From Oscillospiraceae bacterium (GTDB lineage: Bacteria; Bacillota; Clostridia; Oscillospirales; CAG-272): a DNA stretch of 56,151 nt. The stretch spans positions 1-56,151 of the forward strand of contig SVST01000018.1 of assembly GCA_015064155.1 (NCBI GenBank), given 5' to 3'. A program made the translations under genes and the position numbers. Below the pieces are notes generated by a model that was given only the letters and a program-made list of their open reading frames with translations, searched no databases and was not told where the DNA came from. Below are positions 6,013 to 14,233 of the stretch, piece after piece; position 1 is the first letter of the stretch; every line of letters starts with the position of its first letter.

Positions 6013-8028
6013 ATGGAGCATCAATTTCAAGGAGCTTGGATATCCAATCAAGAGCTGGCAAGCCTCTCTCCGCGCAACGTCTTTTATCGGCAGCTGGAAA
6101 GAGTCGCATTGGATTGCTCGGCACATCGCAACCAACACGTCTTATTTCGAAAAACCTTTTCCTTGAATCGTCATTTTTCCTGCGCAAAGCTTTATATTTC
6201 AGCAGACGATTATTACAAGCTGTACGTCAACGGAAAATTTGCGGGACAAGGCCCTGCCCCGTCCTATCATTTCCGCTACAACTACAACGAAATCGATCTG
6301 ACCGATTTTTTAAAGGACGGAGAAAATCTGATCGCAGTACACACGCTCTATCAAGGCTTGATCAACCGTGTATGGCAAAGCGGTGACCTGCGCCACGGGA
6401 TGATCTGTGATCTGGTCATCGACGGAGATACGGTGGTGTCCTCCGACGAAAACTTCTGTGTTGCATCTCATACCGCCTACAGTGAGCTTGGCGTTACGGG
6501 AAAGCATCAAACACAATTTTTGGAGCGTTACGATTCAAATGCACCGGAGGTAGGCTTCGAACAGCCCGACTTCGATGACTCCTGTTGGGTCCCCGCGAGC
6601 ATTTGCCGCTTTGCCGATCACACGCTTCTGCCGCAAAAAAGCAAAATGCTGACCTTTGAAACAATTCCCCCGCGGAGCATCCGAAAATGCGGTGACAGCG
6701 TCTTGTATGATTTTGGTGCCAACTATGTCGGCTATCTTTCCATAACCGCAAAGGGAAACAACAAGGACCGTATCCAAATCCGTTGCGGGCAGGAATTAAA
6801 CAACGACGGCACCCTTCGTTTTGAACTTCGCGCCAACTGCAAATATGAAGAAGATTGGATTCTTTCGGGCGAAACCGACCGTTTGGATTGGTTTGATTAT
6901 AAAGCCTTTCGTTATGCCGAGCTGACTCTTCCCGCAACCGCCGAGGTTTTCGAGGTTTCACTCCATGCACGTCACTATCCGTTTTCCTTGCAAACGCATC
7001 TAAAATCGGAATATGCCGACAATCCCGAGCTGCTTCGCATTTGGGATCTGTGTATCCACACGCAAAAATACGGAGTCCAGGAGGTCATTCAAGACTGCAT
7101 GGATCGCGAAAAGGGATTTTATCTGGGCGATGGCTGTTACACGGCTCTGACCAATCTGATCTTAACGAGTGATGATTCGATGCTGCGCAAGCTGATCGAC
7201 GATGCCTTTTCGACCTCGCGTATCACCGATACCCTGCTGACCTGTATGGATTGCTCTTTCATGCAGGAGATCGCAGAATTCCCCCTCATTCTGATCGATA
7301 CCGTCCTTTGGCATTACCGTTACACCAACGACATCAATTACCTGAAAGAAAATTACGACCAATCGGTCAAGCTACTGCAGGCCTACCGCCGATCGTACGA
7401 AACCGACGGGCTGTTGCGCAATCTGGACAAATGGTGCGTGGTCGAATGGCCCGCAAATTTCCGACACGGCTATGACGTCGATCTTTCACAGGGAGAGATC
7501 TGCCGCGAGTCACACGTTGCCATCAACGCCTATTACCTGCATGCCATTCAAACGGTTAACAAAATGGCAAAAATATTGGATCAGCCGATCTACCGAGAGG
7601 AAGCACCTCTTTTGGAAGCCTTTTACAAAACCTTTTACAATCCCGCACGCTTGCTGTTCCGTGACGGTGAGCATACCGAACACGTAAGTCTTGTGGGAAA
7701 CAGCTTTGTATACGGCTTTGGGCTTTATCCGTCAGAAGACTGCCGCCAAGCGATTCTCTCACTTTTCGATCCACACGGCATCAATTCACTTTCGATGTTT
7801 TGCACCTTCCCAATGCTTTGCGGGTTCTCTCGCGACGGTGAAAAGGAGCGCTTACGCACAGCACTTTTGAACGACGGTGCGTGGAAACGGATGCTTCGCG
7901 AGGGTGCTACCTCAACCTTTGAAAGCTGGGGCATGGACACCAAGTGGAATACCTCACTGTTCCACCTCACCATGAGCTATGCCGCGCTGTTCTTGGCGGA
8001 CATAGACTTGAAACAAATCCTCGCTTAA
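6013..8028 (+). CDS. alpha-L-rhamnosidase-type glycoside hydrolase (GH78-like)
   Basis: This 671-residue protein has the GH78 layout. An N-terminal beta-sandwich carries LYISADDYYKLYVNGKFAGQGP (about 60-80). A second beta domain ends near SLHARHYPF. An (alpha/alpha)6 barrel begins near residue 335 with DCMDREKGFYLGDGCY, corresponding to the DCPxRxxxGWxGD acid-rich motif. The late GATSTFESWGMD matches the family's GATTxWExWD motif. There is no signal peptide, so it should act in the cytoplasm on imported oligosaccharides. The start at 6013 follows AAAGGGG. It follows fucO, in line with rhamnose use. Substrate preference inside this broad family is not certain. Confidence 0.8.
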   Translation: MEHQFQGAWISNQELASLSPRNVFYRQLERVALDCSAHRNQHVLFRKTFSLNRHFSCAKLYISADDYYKLYVNGKFAGQGPAPSYHFRYNYNEIDLTDFLKDGENLIAVHTLYQGLINRVWQSGDLRHGMICDLVIDGDTVVSSDENFCVASHTAYSELGVTGKHQTQFLERYDSNAPEVGFEQPDFDDSCWVPASICRFADHTLLPQKSKMLTFETIPPRSIRKCGDSVLYDFGANYVGYLSITAKGNNKDRIQIRCGQELNNDGTLRFELRANCKYEEDWILSGETDRLDWFDYKAFRYAELTLPATAEVFEVSLHARHYPFSLQTHLKSEYADNPELLRIWDLCIHTQKYGVQEVIQDCMDREKGFYLGDGCYTALTNLILTSDDSMLRKLIDDAFSTSRITDTLLTCMDCSFMQEIAEFPLILIDTVLWHYRYTNDINYLKENYDQSVKLLQAYRRSYETDGLLRNLDKWCVVEWPANFRHGYDVDLSQGEICRESHVAINAYYLHAIQTVNKMAKILDQPIYREEAPLLEAFYKTFYNPARLLFRDGEHTEHVSLVGNSFVYGFGLYPSEDCRQAILSLFDPHGINSLSMFCTFPMLCGFSRDGEKERLRTALLNDGAWKRMLREGATSTFESWGMDTKWNTSLFHLTMSYAALFLADIDLKQILA

Positions 8029-8071
8029 ACCATGCCCATCTGAAGACGAAAATGTTTCGTACTTTTTTGCA

Positions 8072-8100
8072 TTGACTTTCGAAAAACACCGTGTTATAAT
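8072..8100 (+). promoter_or_regulatory. sigma-A promoter of the GH39 gene
   Basis: TTGACT, 17-bp spacer, TATAAT, 30 bases before the ATG at 8131. Confidence 0.85.
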
Positions 8101-8130
8101 GATTCTACTACAAAAAAAGGAGAATCCGAT

Positions 8131-9480
8131 ATGACACAGATCCAAATTGATTTCAACCAACCCTTGAAAAAGATCAAAACCATGCACGCTATGGGGCAGC
8201 CCCCTTTCGCAGGTGGATTTCTCTCGTTTGATTTTTCGCATATGCGGCATCTGCAAAGTGCACACGTTCCCTTTTCGCGCTTGCACGACGTGGGCGGGCT
8301 GTACGGCGGCTTTCGTTTTGTAGATATCCCCAACATTTTCCGCGACTTTGATGCCGACGAAACCGACCCCGCGTCCTATGATTTTGCGTTCACCGACGTT
8401 CTCCTGGAAGCTATGGCAGAATATGATCTGAAGCCGATCTTCCGCCTCGGCGTGACCATTGAAAACCAAATGCACATCAAGGCATACCGCATTCATCCGC
8501 CCAAGGACTTCTCTAAATGGGCACGCATCTGCGAGCACGTCATCCGTCACTACAACGAGGGCTGGGCAAACGGCTACCGCTACGGCATCGAATACTGGGA
8601 AATCTGGAACGAGCCCGAAAACGGCCCGACACCGCAGGACAATCAGATGTGGACGGGTACCCCCGAGCAATATTTTGAATTATACGACGTGACCGCAAAG
8701 CATCTCAAGGCTTGCTTTGGCGACACCATCAAAGTGGGCGGCTACGGCTCCTGCGGCTTTGGAATCATTGCGTTTGAACCCGAAAAATTCGGCTACGATA
8801 TTCCCCGCCGTCCGTGGGATGAAGCCAAAGTAAAACGCTACAGATTCCACGTAGAATTTCTGCATGGCTTTCTTGCTTATATCAAAGAGCATCATTCTCC
8901 CATCGATTTCTTTTCTTGGCACTCCTACTCCACCGTGGAAAGAACGCTCGTCATGGACGACTTTTTGCACAGAACCCTGACCGAATACGGCTACGGAAAT
9001 TTGGAAACCCATTTGAACGAGTGGAACAATGCAAACGGCAACGATAAATTCGGTACGTCGCTTGCCTCTGCCTCGGTTGCCGCCATGATGTGCGCGATGC
9101 AGAACGCACACACCGATATGCTGTGCTACTACGATTCGCGTCTGCAGGCATCCGCTTTCGGCGGCTTGTTCGCACCCCTTACCTACCAACCGGTTTGTAC
9201 CTACTACTCGTTCCTTGCGTTCGGCGAGCTTTACACGCTCGGCACGCAGGTTGCTTCAAGCACCGACGATAAGGAAATCTATACACTTGCCGCAACAGAC
9301 GGAGAGAAAAAAGCGATTATGATCGTCAATACCGCCCGGGAAGCGCGCGAATTGACGGTCAACGTCGATGGCAGCTGGACGGTTTCTTTGATTGACCGCG
9401 AGCATTTGCTCACCGAAACCGACCTCTGTGCCCAACGCTTTACGCTTCAACCCAATCAGGTTGCATTTTTGACCCAATAA
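8131..9480 (+). CDS. GH39-like glycoside hydrolase (beta-xylosidase type)
   Basis: This 449-residue protein is a clan A TIM-barrel glycosidase of the GH39 type, followed by a beta-sandwich. The acid/base is Glu161 in EIWNEPE and the nucleophile is Glu297 in HLNEWN. A conserved DFFSWHSYS lies between them. The C-terminal part (about 380-449) is the beta domain that ends such enzymes. GH39 includes beta-xylosidases and alpha-L-iduronidases; which linkage is cut here is unknown. There is no signal peptide, so it is cytoplasmic. Its stop is 52 bases before the DUF4838 gene, and the two likely form one transcript from the promoter at 8072. Confidence 0.82.
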   Translation: MTQIQIDFNQPLKKIKTMHAMGQPPFAGGFLSFDFSHMRHLQSAHVPFSRLHDVGGLYGGFRFVDIPNIFRDFDADETDPASYDFAFTDVLLEAMAEYDLKPIFRLGVTIENQMHIKAYRIHPPKDFSKWARICEHVIRHYNEGWANGYRYGIEYWEIWNEPENGPTPQDNQMWTGTPEQYFELYDVTAKHLKACFGDTIKVGGYGSCGFGIIAFEPEKFGYDIPRRPWDEAKVKRYRFHVEFLHGFLAYIKEHHSPIDFFSWHSYSTVERTLVMDDFLHRTLTEYGYGNLETHLNEWNNANGNDKFGTSLASASVAAMMCAMQNAHTDMLCYYDSRLQASAFGGLFAPLTYQPVCTYYSFLAFGELYTLGTQVASSTDDKEIYTLAATDGEKKAIMIVNTAREARELTVNVDGSWTVSLIDREHLLTETDLCAQRFTLQPNQVAFLTQ

Positions 9481-9532
9481 CGGAGATGCAAGCTCACCCC
9501 AACGATCACTCGTTAAAAAAGGAGAATTCAAA

Positions 9533-11473
9533 ATGCGCATTTCACTTCCGAAGCAATCCGAAACCCTCTCGTACGCAAAAGAGGAGCTTTGCAAATACCT
9601 GAAACAGATGGATTCCTCGCTCGTGATTGAGGAAGCAACCGATCCCGCATCCGACGGCATTACATTGGCAACGCTGGATACGCTCGGACGTTCCTTTGAA
9701 GAGCCTTGCGATCCCGTCATCGACGATATCATCGAAATTGACGTTCAGAATATGCGCGGTTATATTGCGGGAAGCAACGAACGCAGCGTGTTGATGGGCG
9801 TTTACACCTTTCTCAAATCGGCAGGTTGCCGCTGGGTTCGCGCAGGAGCAGACGGCGAATACATCCCGCAAAAGCCGATGGGCGCGCATTCGTTCCGATA
9901 CCGCAAAAAAGCCGATTTCCCGTTTCGCGGTCAATGTATTGAAGGTGCGGTCAGCTTTGAGCACGTGCGCGATACCATCCTTTGGCTGCCCAAGGTGAAC
10001 ATGAACCTCTTTATGATGGAGCAGATCGTTCCCTATAACTACATGAGCCGCTGGTACAAGCACGAGGTGAATACCGTTCGCAAGGACGAAAACGTATCCT
10101 TTGAAGAGATCGGCGAAATGATCCCGAAGTTAGAAGCCGTCATCAAAAAATGCGGTCTTCAGCTCCATGCGTTGGGACACGGCTATCAGATGGAGCCCTA
10201 CGGAATCCATTACAAAACGCGCAACGATCCCTACGTTTTGTCCGAGGAAGCACGGCAGGACGTCGCCTTGGTAAAGGGGGAGCGTAAGCTGTACAAAAAT
10301 TCGCCCAACTTCACCCAGATGTGTTACTCGCGCCCCGAGGTGCGCAAAAAGCAGGTTGACTTTTTGGTCAGTTATCTGGAACGCAAGCCGCACATTGATT
10401 TTTTGCACGTTTGGCTTGCCGATTCGGTCAATAACCACTGCGAATGCGAGGGCTGTCGAGAAATGATCCCCAGCGATTTCTACGTCATTCTGCTCAACGA
10501 GCTGGATGCCGCCTTGACCGCAAAAAAGATCGACACGCGCATCGTTTTCATCGCATACACCGATACAAACTGGGCACCCGAACGTGAAAAATTCACAAAC
10601 CCCGATCGCTTCATTCTCACCTCCGCAAACACGGGTCACTACCCCTCCAAAAGGACGAGCGAACGAAGCCGCGATCCGATCCCGCCCTTCGTGCGCAACC
10701 AATACAACATCAAGGGCAGCTTTGCTCTCTCGCTCTCCTTCCTGGACGAATGGAGAAAAACTTTCCAAGGTCCTTCGTTCTTGTTTGACTACTATTTCTA
10801 CACGGGACACTTCCTCGATCCCGGCTATATGGACCTGACTCGCGCAATCGCATCCGATCTCGGAATGATGAAAAGCACGGGCTTCAACGGCATCATGAGC
10901 GACCAAACGCAACGCTCCTTCTTCCCCACGGGACTTCCTCTCTCGCTGCTTGGCGAAATGCAATTCGATATGCAGCTTTCCACAGAGGACTACATCAAGG
11001 ACTACTTCCGCGATGCTTTCGGCACGGATGCCGAAGCGGCACAGACATACCTGGAAACGATCAGTAAAACCTTTGATCCGCAATCTTTCCGTCTGCGTGA
11101 CAGCATCGTTTTACAAGACACCGGTGTGGGAGAAACGACCGTCCGCACCTGCGGCATCAAGCGCAACCCCGAAGCCATCGAACGCTTGGAAAGCGTTGCT
11201 GCAATTGCAGAAGGCTTTTTGCCGACGGTGCGGAAAAACCTGAATGCCGCAGACCCTTGCCACGCACGCTCCTGGCGACTTTTGGAGGTTCACACCGAGT
11301 ACGTCACACGGCTGGCAACGATTTACCTGCACTATGCAAAAGAGGAATCCGAATCGGCAACCGCGGCTTTGGACGAGATGATCGACCGCTTCTCGGTTTT
11401 GGAGGAGGACATCCACCCCGAATTTGATCTGGTACTGTTCAAGCAAAGAGTTTCCCAAATTCTAAAGCTTTAA
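9533..11473 (+). CDS. DUF4838-type putative glycoside hydrolase
   Basis: This 646-residue protein has an N-terminal domain like those in front of GH20 and GH67 enzymes (GSNERSVLMGVYTFLKSAGCRWVRAG, about 78-105). A TIM-barrel-like DUF4838 domain follows, with FLHVWLADSVNNHCECEGC at about 290-310 and LTSANTGHY after it. A helical C-terminal region closes the protein. Members of this family sit among carbohydrate-degrading genes, but the activity is largely uncharacterised. There is no signal peptide. The ribosome site is AAGGAG. It is probably co-transcribed with the GH39 gene; a strong terminator follows. Confidence 0.75.
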   Translation: MRISLPKQSETLSYAKEELCKYLKQMDSSLVIEEATDPASDGITLATLDTLGRSFEEPCDPVIDDIIEIDVQNMRGYIAGSNERSVLMGVYTFLKSAGCRWVRAGADGEYIPQKPMGAHSFRYRKKADFPFRGQCIEGAVSFEHVRDTILWLPKVNMNLFMMEQIVPYNYMSRWYKHEVNTVRKDENVSFEEIGEMIPKLEAVIKKCGLQLHALGHGYQMEPYGIHYKTRNDPYVLSEEARQDVALVKGERKLYKNSPNFTQMCYSRPEVRKKQVDFLVSYLERKPHIDFLHVWLADSVNNHCECEGCREMIPSDFYVILLNELDAALTAKKIDTRIVFIAYTDTNWAPEREKFTNPDRFILTSANTGHYPSKRTSERSRDPIPPFVRNQYNIKGSFALSLSFLDEWRKTFQGPSFLFDYYFYTGHFLDPGYMDLTRAIASDLGMMKSTGFNGIMSDQTQRSFFPTGLPLSLLGEMQFDMQLSTEDYIKDYFRDAFGTDAEAAQTYLETISKTFDPQSFRLRDSIVLQDTGVGETTVRTCGIKRNPEAIERLESVAAIAEGFLPTVRKNLNAADPCHARSWRLLEVHTEYVTRLATIYLHYAKEESESATAALDEMIDRFSVLEEDIHPEFDLVLFKQRVSQILKL

Positions 11474-11498
11474 CGCATCTGCGTACAGAAGCACAATC

Positions 11499-11543
11499 AG
11501 CACGCAAGTGTCCGACACACATCGGTACTTGCGTGCTTTTTTG
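11499..11543 (+). terminator. intrinsic terminator after the DUF4838 gene
   Basis: AGCACGCAAGT (11499-11509) pairs perfectly with 11527-11537, followed by TTTTT. Confidence 0.88.
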
Positions 11544-11589
11544 ATCCCCATCCAATTCATGGGAATCCGCAGAAAAAATCATTTTGCTA

Positions 11590-11618
11590 TTGACTTTTTC
11601 TTTTGGTTGTGTTAAAAT
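11590..11618 (+). promoter_or_regulatory. sigma-A promoter of the nagA/nagB-like operon
   Basis: TTGACT, 17-bp spacer, TAAAAT, 65 bases before the start codon. Confidence 0.75.
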
Positions 11619-11683
11619 ATAAATCGAAACAGAAACGAAACACATAAAAAGCGGTCACTTGACGGCGGCAAAGGAGAACGGAT

Positions 11684-12826
11684 ATGAAAAAAGCGCTGAT
11701 CAATGCCAATCTGGTGATGCCCGATCACATCATCCGAAAGGCTACGCTCGTGATTGAAAACGGAAGGATCGCCGATTTCGGAACCAAAATCGATACGGAC
11801 GGTATGGAGGTCACCGACCTGCAGGGCGCGTACGTGGGGCCGGGACTCATCGATATTCATACGCATGCCGACGGGGAGGTGTTCTTCACCGAGGACCCAA
11901 TTCGCGCATCCGCAACGCTGCTTTCGCACGGCGTCACCGACGTGATGCCCGCCTTGTATTTCAGTGCAACCGCAGAACAGCTGGTTGAGCAGGTTGCAAC
12001 CATCCGAGAGGCGATGACTTCGGGAAAGGCAAATAACATCATCGGTCTTTATATGGAAGCCCCCTATCTCAACCCCGATTACGGCTGTAACCGCGAGCAA
12101 AACCCGTGGCGCGATCCCGTTTCAAAAGAACGCTTTCAACCCGTAGTGGATGCCGCGTATGATCTGGCGCGTGTTTGGTGTCTTGCGCCCGAACGCGAAA
12201 ATATCGAGGAATTCGTACAGTACGTCAAGGAAAAGAACCCTCGCGCGATCTTTTCGGTTGCACACAGCGAGGCAGAGCCCGGTGACATTGAAAGGCTGAT
12301 GCCCTACGGCTTGAAGCTGGCAACCCACCACACCAACGCAACGGGTACGCTCCACCGCTACCCCGAATGCCGCAGTGCCTGCGTGGACGAAACCGCACTT
12401 TATAACGATTCAATCTACACCGAGCTGATCTGCGACAAGGTGGGTATTCACGTAGATCCTTATATGCTTCGTCTGATCAAAAAAATCAAGGGCGACGATC
12501 GCATCATCCTGATTGCCGATGCGTTTGTCGAGCACGGTCCGATCCCCGACGGTGACCTTTACGCGGGGGCTGACGACATCAACTTTGATTTCGCGGGCGA
12601 GATCGCGGGCAGTAAGATGATCCTTGACGGTCCCTGCCGCAATATGATGACCCACACGGGTGCATCGCTCTGTCAGGTTTTCAAGTATGCTTCCACCAAC
12701 CCCGCAACGCTTCTGGGGCTTTCCGACCGCGGATGCATCAAAAAAGGAAACGTTGCAAATCTTTTGGTTGTTGACCCCGAGTTTTCCGTCCTGCAGGTTT
12801 ACCTTGGCGGAAATCGCGTCAAATAA
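11684..12826 (+). CDS. NagA-like amidohydrolase (N-acetylhexosamine-6-P deacetylase family)
   Basis: This 380-residue protein follows the N-acetylglucosamine-6-phosphate deacetylase plan. It has an N-terminal sandwich strand, the DIHTHADGE metal site (His59, His61), GLYMEAPYLN with the metal-binding Glu125 (EGPF in classical NagA), VAHSEAEPGD, THHTNATG and ILIADAFVEHG with the catalytic Asp. NagA removes the acetyl group from GlcNAc-6-P. Replacement of EGPF by EAPY and the divergent sequence mean the natural substrate may be another N-acyl sugar phosphate. The next gene is a NagB-like protein 44 bases downstream, the classic partner. Confidence 0.78.
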   Translation: MKKALINANLVMPDHIIRKATLVIENGRIADFGTKIDTDGMEVTDLQGAYVGPGLIDIHTHADGEVFFTEDPIRASATLLSHGVTDVMPALYFSATAEQLVEQVATIREAMTSGKANNIIGLYMEAPYLNPDYGCNREQNPWRDPVSKERFQPVVDAAYDLARVWCLAPERENIEEFVQYVKEKNPRAIFSVAHSEAEPGDIERLMPYGLKLATHHTNATGTLHRYPECRSACVDETALYNDSIYTELICDKVGIHVDPYMLRLIKKIKGDDRIILIADAFVEHGPIPDGDLYAGADDINFDFAGEIAGSKMILDGPCRNMMTHTGASLCQVFKYASTNPATLLGLSDRGCIKKGNVANLLVVDPEFSVLQVYLGGNRVK

Positions 12827-12870
12827 AACCCCACACCCCTATAAAATTATAAAAAAAGGAGATACAAACA

Positions 12871-13848
12871 ATGAAAGACATCATTACCGATCCCGCAACT
12901 TCGTTTGATTTTAAGTGCGCCGAGTACGTCCCCTTTCAGGACAGAGAAGTCTGCGAGCGTCTTCGCAAGATCAGCGGAAAGGATCTTGAAAAGCATGCAA
13001 ACCCCGATTTTAACATCAAGGTCATGCAGAACCCGCATCCCGTTCTGATCGCAACCCTCTTCTCCCGCATCAAGGAAGCATCTGAAAACGGCAAGAAGAT
13101 CACCCTGATTCTCGGCAACCCCGAGCCCGAAACCTACATTCCCTTGGCACAGCTGATCAACTACTTCAAGGTAGATTGCTCCAAGGTTCACATCTTCGCA
13201 ATGGACGAATGGGCTGACGACGCGGGCAACATTGCTCCCGAAACCTACAAGGCGGGCTTTGCTCACTCCATGCTCAAGTATCTGGTATACCAGATCGATC
13301 CCAAGCTGAGAATGCCCATGGAAAACGTACACTACCCCACCAACAAGAATATCGCATACTACTCCGACATGATCACCGATTGCGGTGAGGGCGGTGCTGA
13401 TATCTGCTCCTCCTCTCCCGGATGGACCGGTCACATGGCGTTCATCGATCCCGTTCCCGAATTTACGCAGGGTAAGAAGATCATCACGGGTCTGGACGAT
13501 CCCTACTTCGATCAGAAGGCAAAGGTTGTCAAGCTCCATCCTCTCACGGTTGCACAGAACTCCCTGCACGGTGTATTCGGTCAGTCGGGTTACATTGCGG
13601 ACGTTCCTCCTTGCGCGGCTACCATTGGCCCGTACGACGTGAAGAACGCGCGAGAGAGAATCGAGGTTCACGCACTGCTCACCAACAACACCTTCTCTTC
13701 TTGGCAGAGAATGACCTCCCGTTTGGTTCTGCACGGACCGGTAACGCCTCTCGTACCCAGCTCCATGCTCCAGCTTATGAAGACCCAGGTCTACGTCAGC
13801 GAAGAGCTTGCTGCTCCCTTTGATTGCTGGGAACAGGTTGGATATTGA
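12871..13848 (+). CDS. NagB-like 6-phosphogluconolactonase/glucosamine-6-P isomerase fold protein
   Basis: This 325-residue protein has the NagB/RpiA fold. ITLILGNPEPETYIPLAQLI matches the phosphate-binding strand and loop, IFAMDEWADDAGN matches the FNMDEY motif with the catalytic Asp, and SSPGWTGHMAFIDP corresponds to the GxGxDGHIAFNEP loop. NagB converts glucosamine-6-P to fructose-6-P and ammonia. The protein is longer than typical NagB (about 240-260 residues) with an extra N-terminal segment of about 70 residues, so the substrate may differ. It is the second gene of an operon with the NagA-like protein and ends at a terminator. Confidence 0.78.
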   Translation: MKDIITDPATSFDFKCAEYVPFQDREVCERLRKISGKDLEKHANPDFNIKVMQNPHPVLIATLFSRIKEASENGKKITLILGNPEPETYIPLAQLINYFKVDCSKVHIFAMDEWADDAGNIAPETYKAGFAHSMLKYLVYQIDPKLRMPMENVHYPTNKNIAYYSDMITDCGEGGADICSSSPGWTGHMAFIDPVPEFTQGKKIITGLDDPYFDQKAKVVKLHPLTVAQNSLHGVFGQSGYIADVPPCAATIGPYDVKNARERIEVHALLTNNTFSSWQRMTSRLVLHGPVTPLVPSSMLQLMKTQVYVSEELAAPFDCWEQVGY

Positions 13849-13865
13849 TTACAACACAAATATAC

Positions 13866-13898
13866 AAAAAGCGAACTGCCGCGTGCAGTTCGCTTTTT
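13866..13898. terminator. bidirectional intrinsic terminator
   Basis: AAAAAGCGAACTG (13866-13878) pairs perfectly with 13886-13898. A runs on one side and T runs on the other let it end both the NagB-like transcript and the XRE gene transcript arriving from the right. Confidence 0.88.
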
Positions 13899-14116
13899 TA
13901 GTATCGAATATCGGGTATGTCACTGATGCCGAGAATATAGTCCACCGAAACGCGGTAGAATGCCGACAGCTTAATCAAAATGTCGGTGGGAATATCGCGC
14001 TGTCCCAATTCATAATTGCTGTAAACCTGTTGAGAACAATGCAGGGCCTCTGCCATCTGCTTTTGCGTAAGATCATGATCCTCACGCAGATCACGGATTC
14101 TGCGGTACAACGGCAT
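13898..14116 (-). CDS. small XRE-family repressor (paralogue of 473-688)
   Basis: This 72-residue protein is one XRE helix-turn-helix domain (TQKQMAEALHCSQQVYSNYE), with the same overall plan as the protein at 473-688 but a different recognition helix (SQQVYSNYE against SQTGYSKYE). The start is firm: GGAGGG lies 5 bases upstream. It is divergent from the lipoprotein protease at 14234. Two copies of a palindrome unlike that of the first locus lie between them, at the same relative positions. It probably represses both itself and the protease gene. Confidence 0.9.
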   Translation of the reverse strand: MPLYRRIRDLREDHDLTQKQMAEALHCSQQVYSNYELGQRDIPTDILIKLSAFYRVSVDYILGISDIPDIRY

Positions 14117-14146
14117 CTTCCCTCCTCACAGTTGATTTTTTATTTT

Positions 14147-14152
14147 ATTATA
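14147..14152 (-). promoter_or_regulatory. -10 element of the XRE gene
   Basis: TATAAT on the minus strand, 31 bases upstream of the XRE start codon, as in the first XRE locus. Operator 1 lies immediately upstream of it. Confidence 0.6.
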
Positions 14153-14155
14153 CAA

Positions 14156-14172
14156 TACTGCAAAATGCGGTA
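14156..14172. promoter_or_regulatory. XRE operator 1
   Basis: TACTGCAAAATGCGGTA is a 16-of-17 match to the reverse complement of operator 2 at 14181-14197. Its centre is 48 bases from the XRE start codon, identical to the first locus. Confidence 0.7.
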
Positions 14173-14201
14173 TTGACATTTACCGCATTTTGCGGTATAA
14201 T
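14173..14201 (+). promoter_or_regulatory. sigma-A promoter with embedded operator 2
   Basis: Consensus TTGACA (14173-14178), 17-bp spacer and consensus TATAAT (14196-14201). The spacer and -10 edge hold the perfect palindrome TACCGCA-TTT-TGCGGTA (14181-14197). A bound repressor would exclude RNA polymerase. Confidence 0.9.
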
Positions 14202-14233
14202 AGGGCTGCAACAAGAAAAGGAGGTATATCAAC

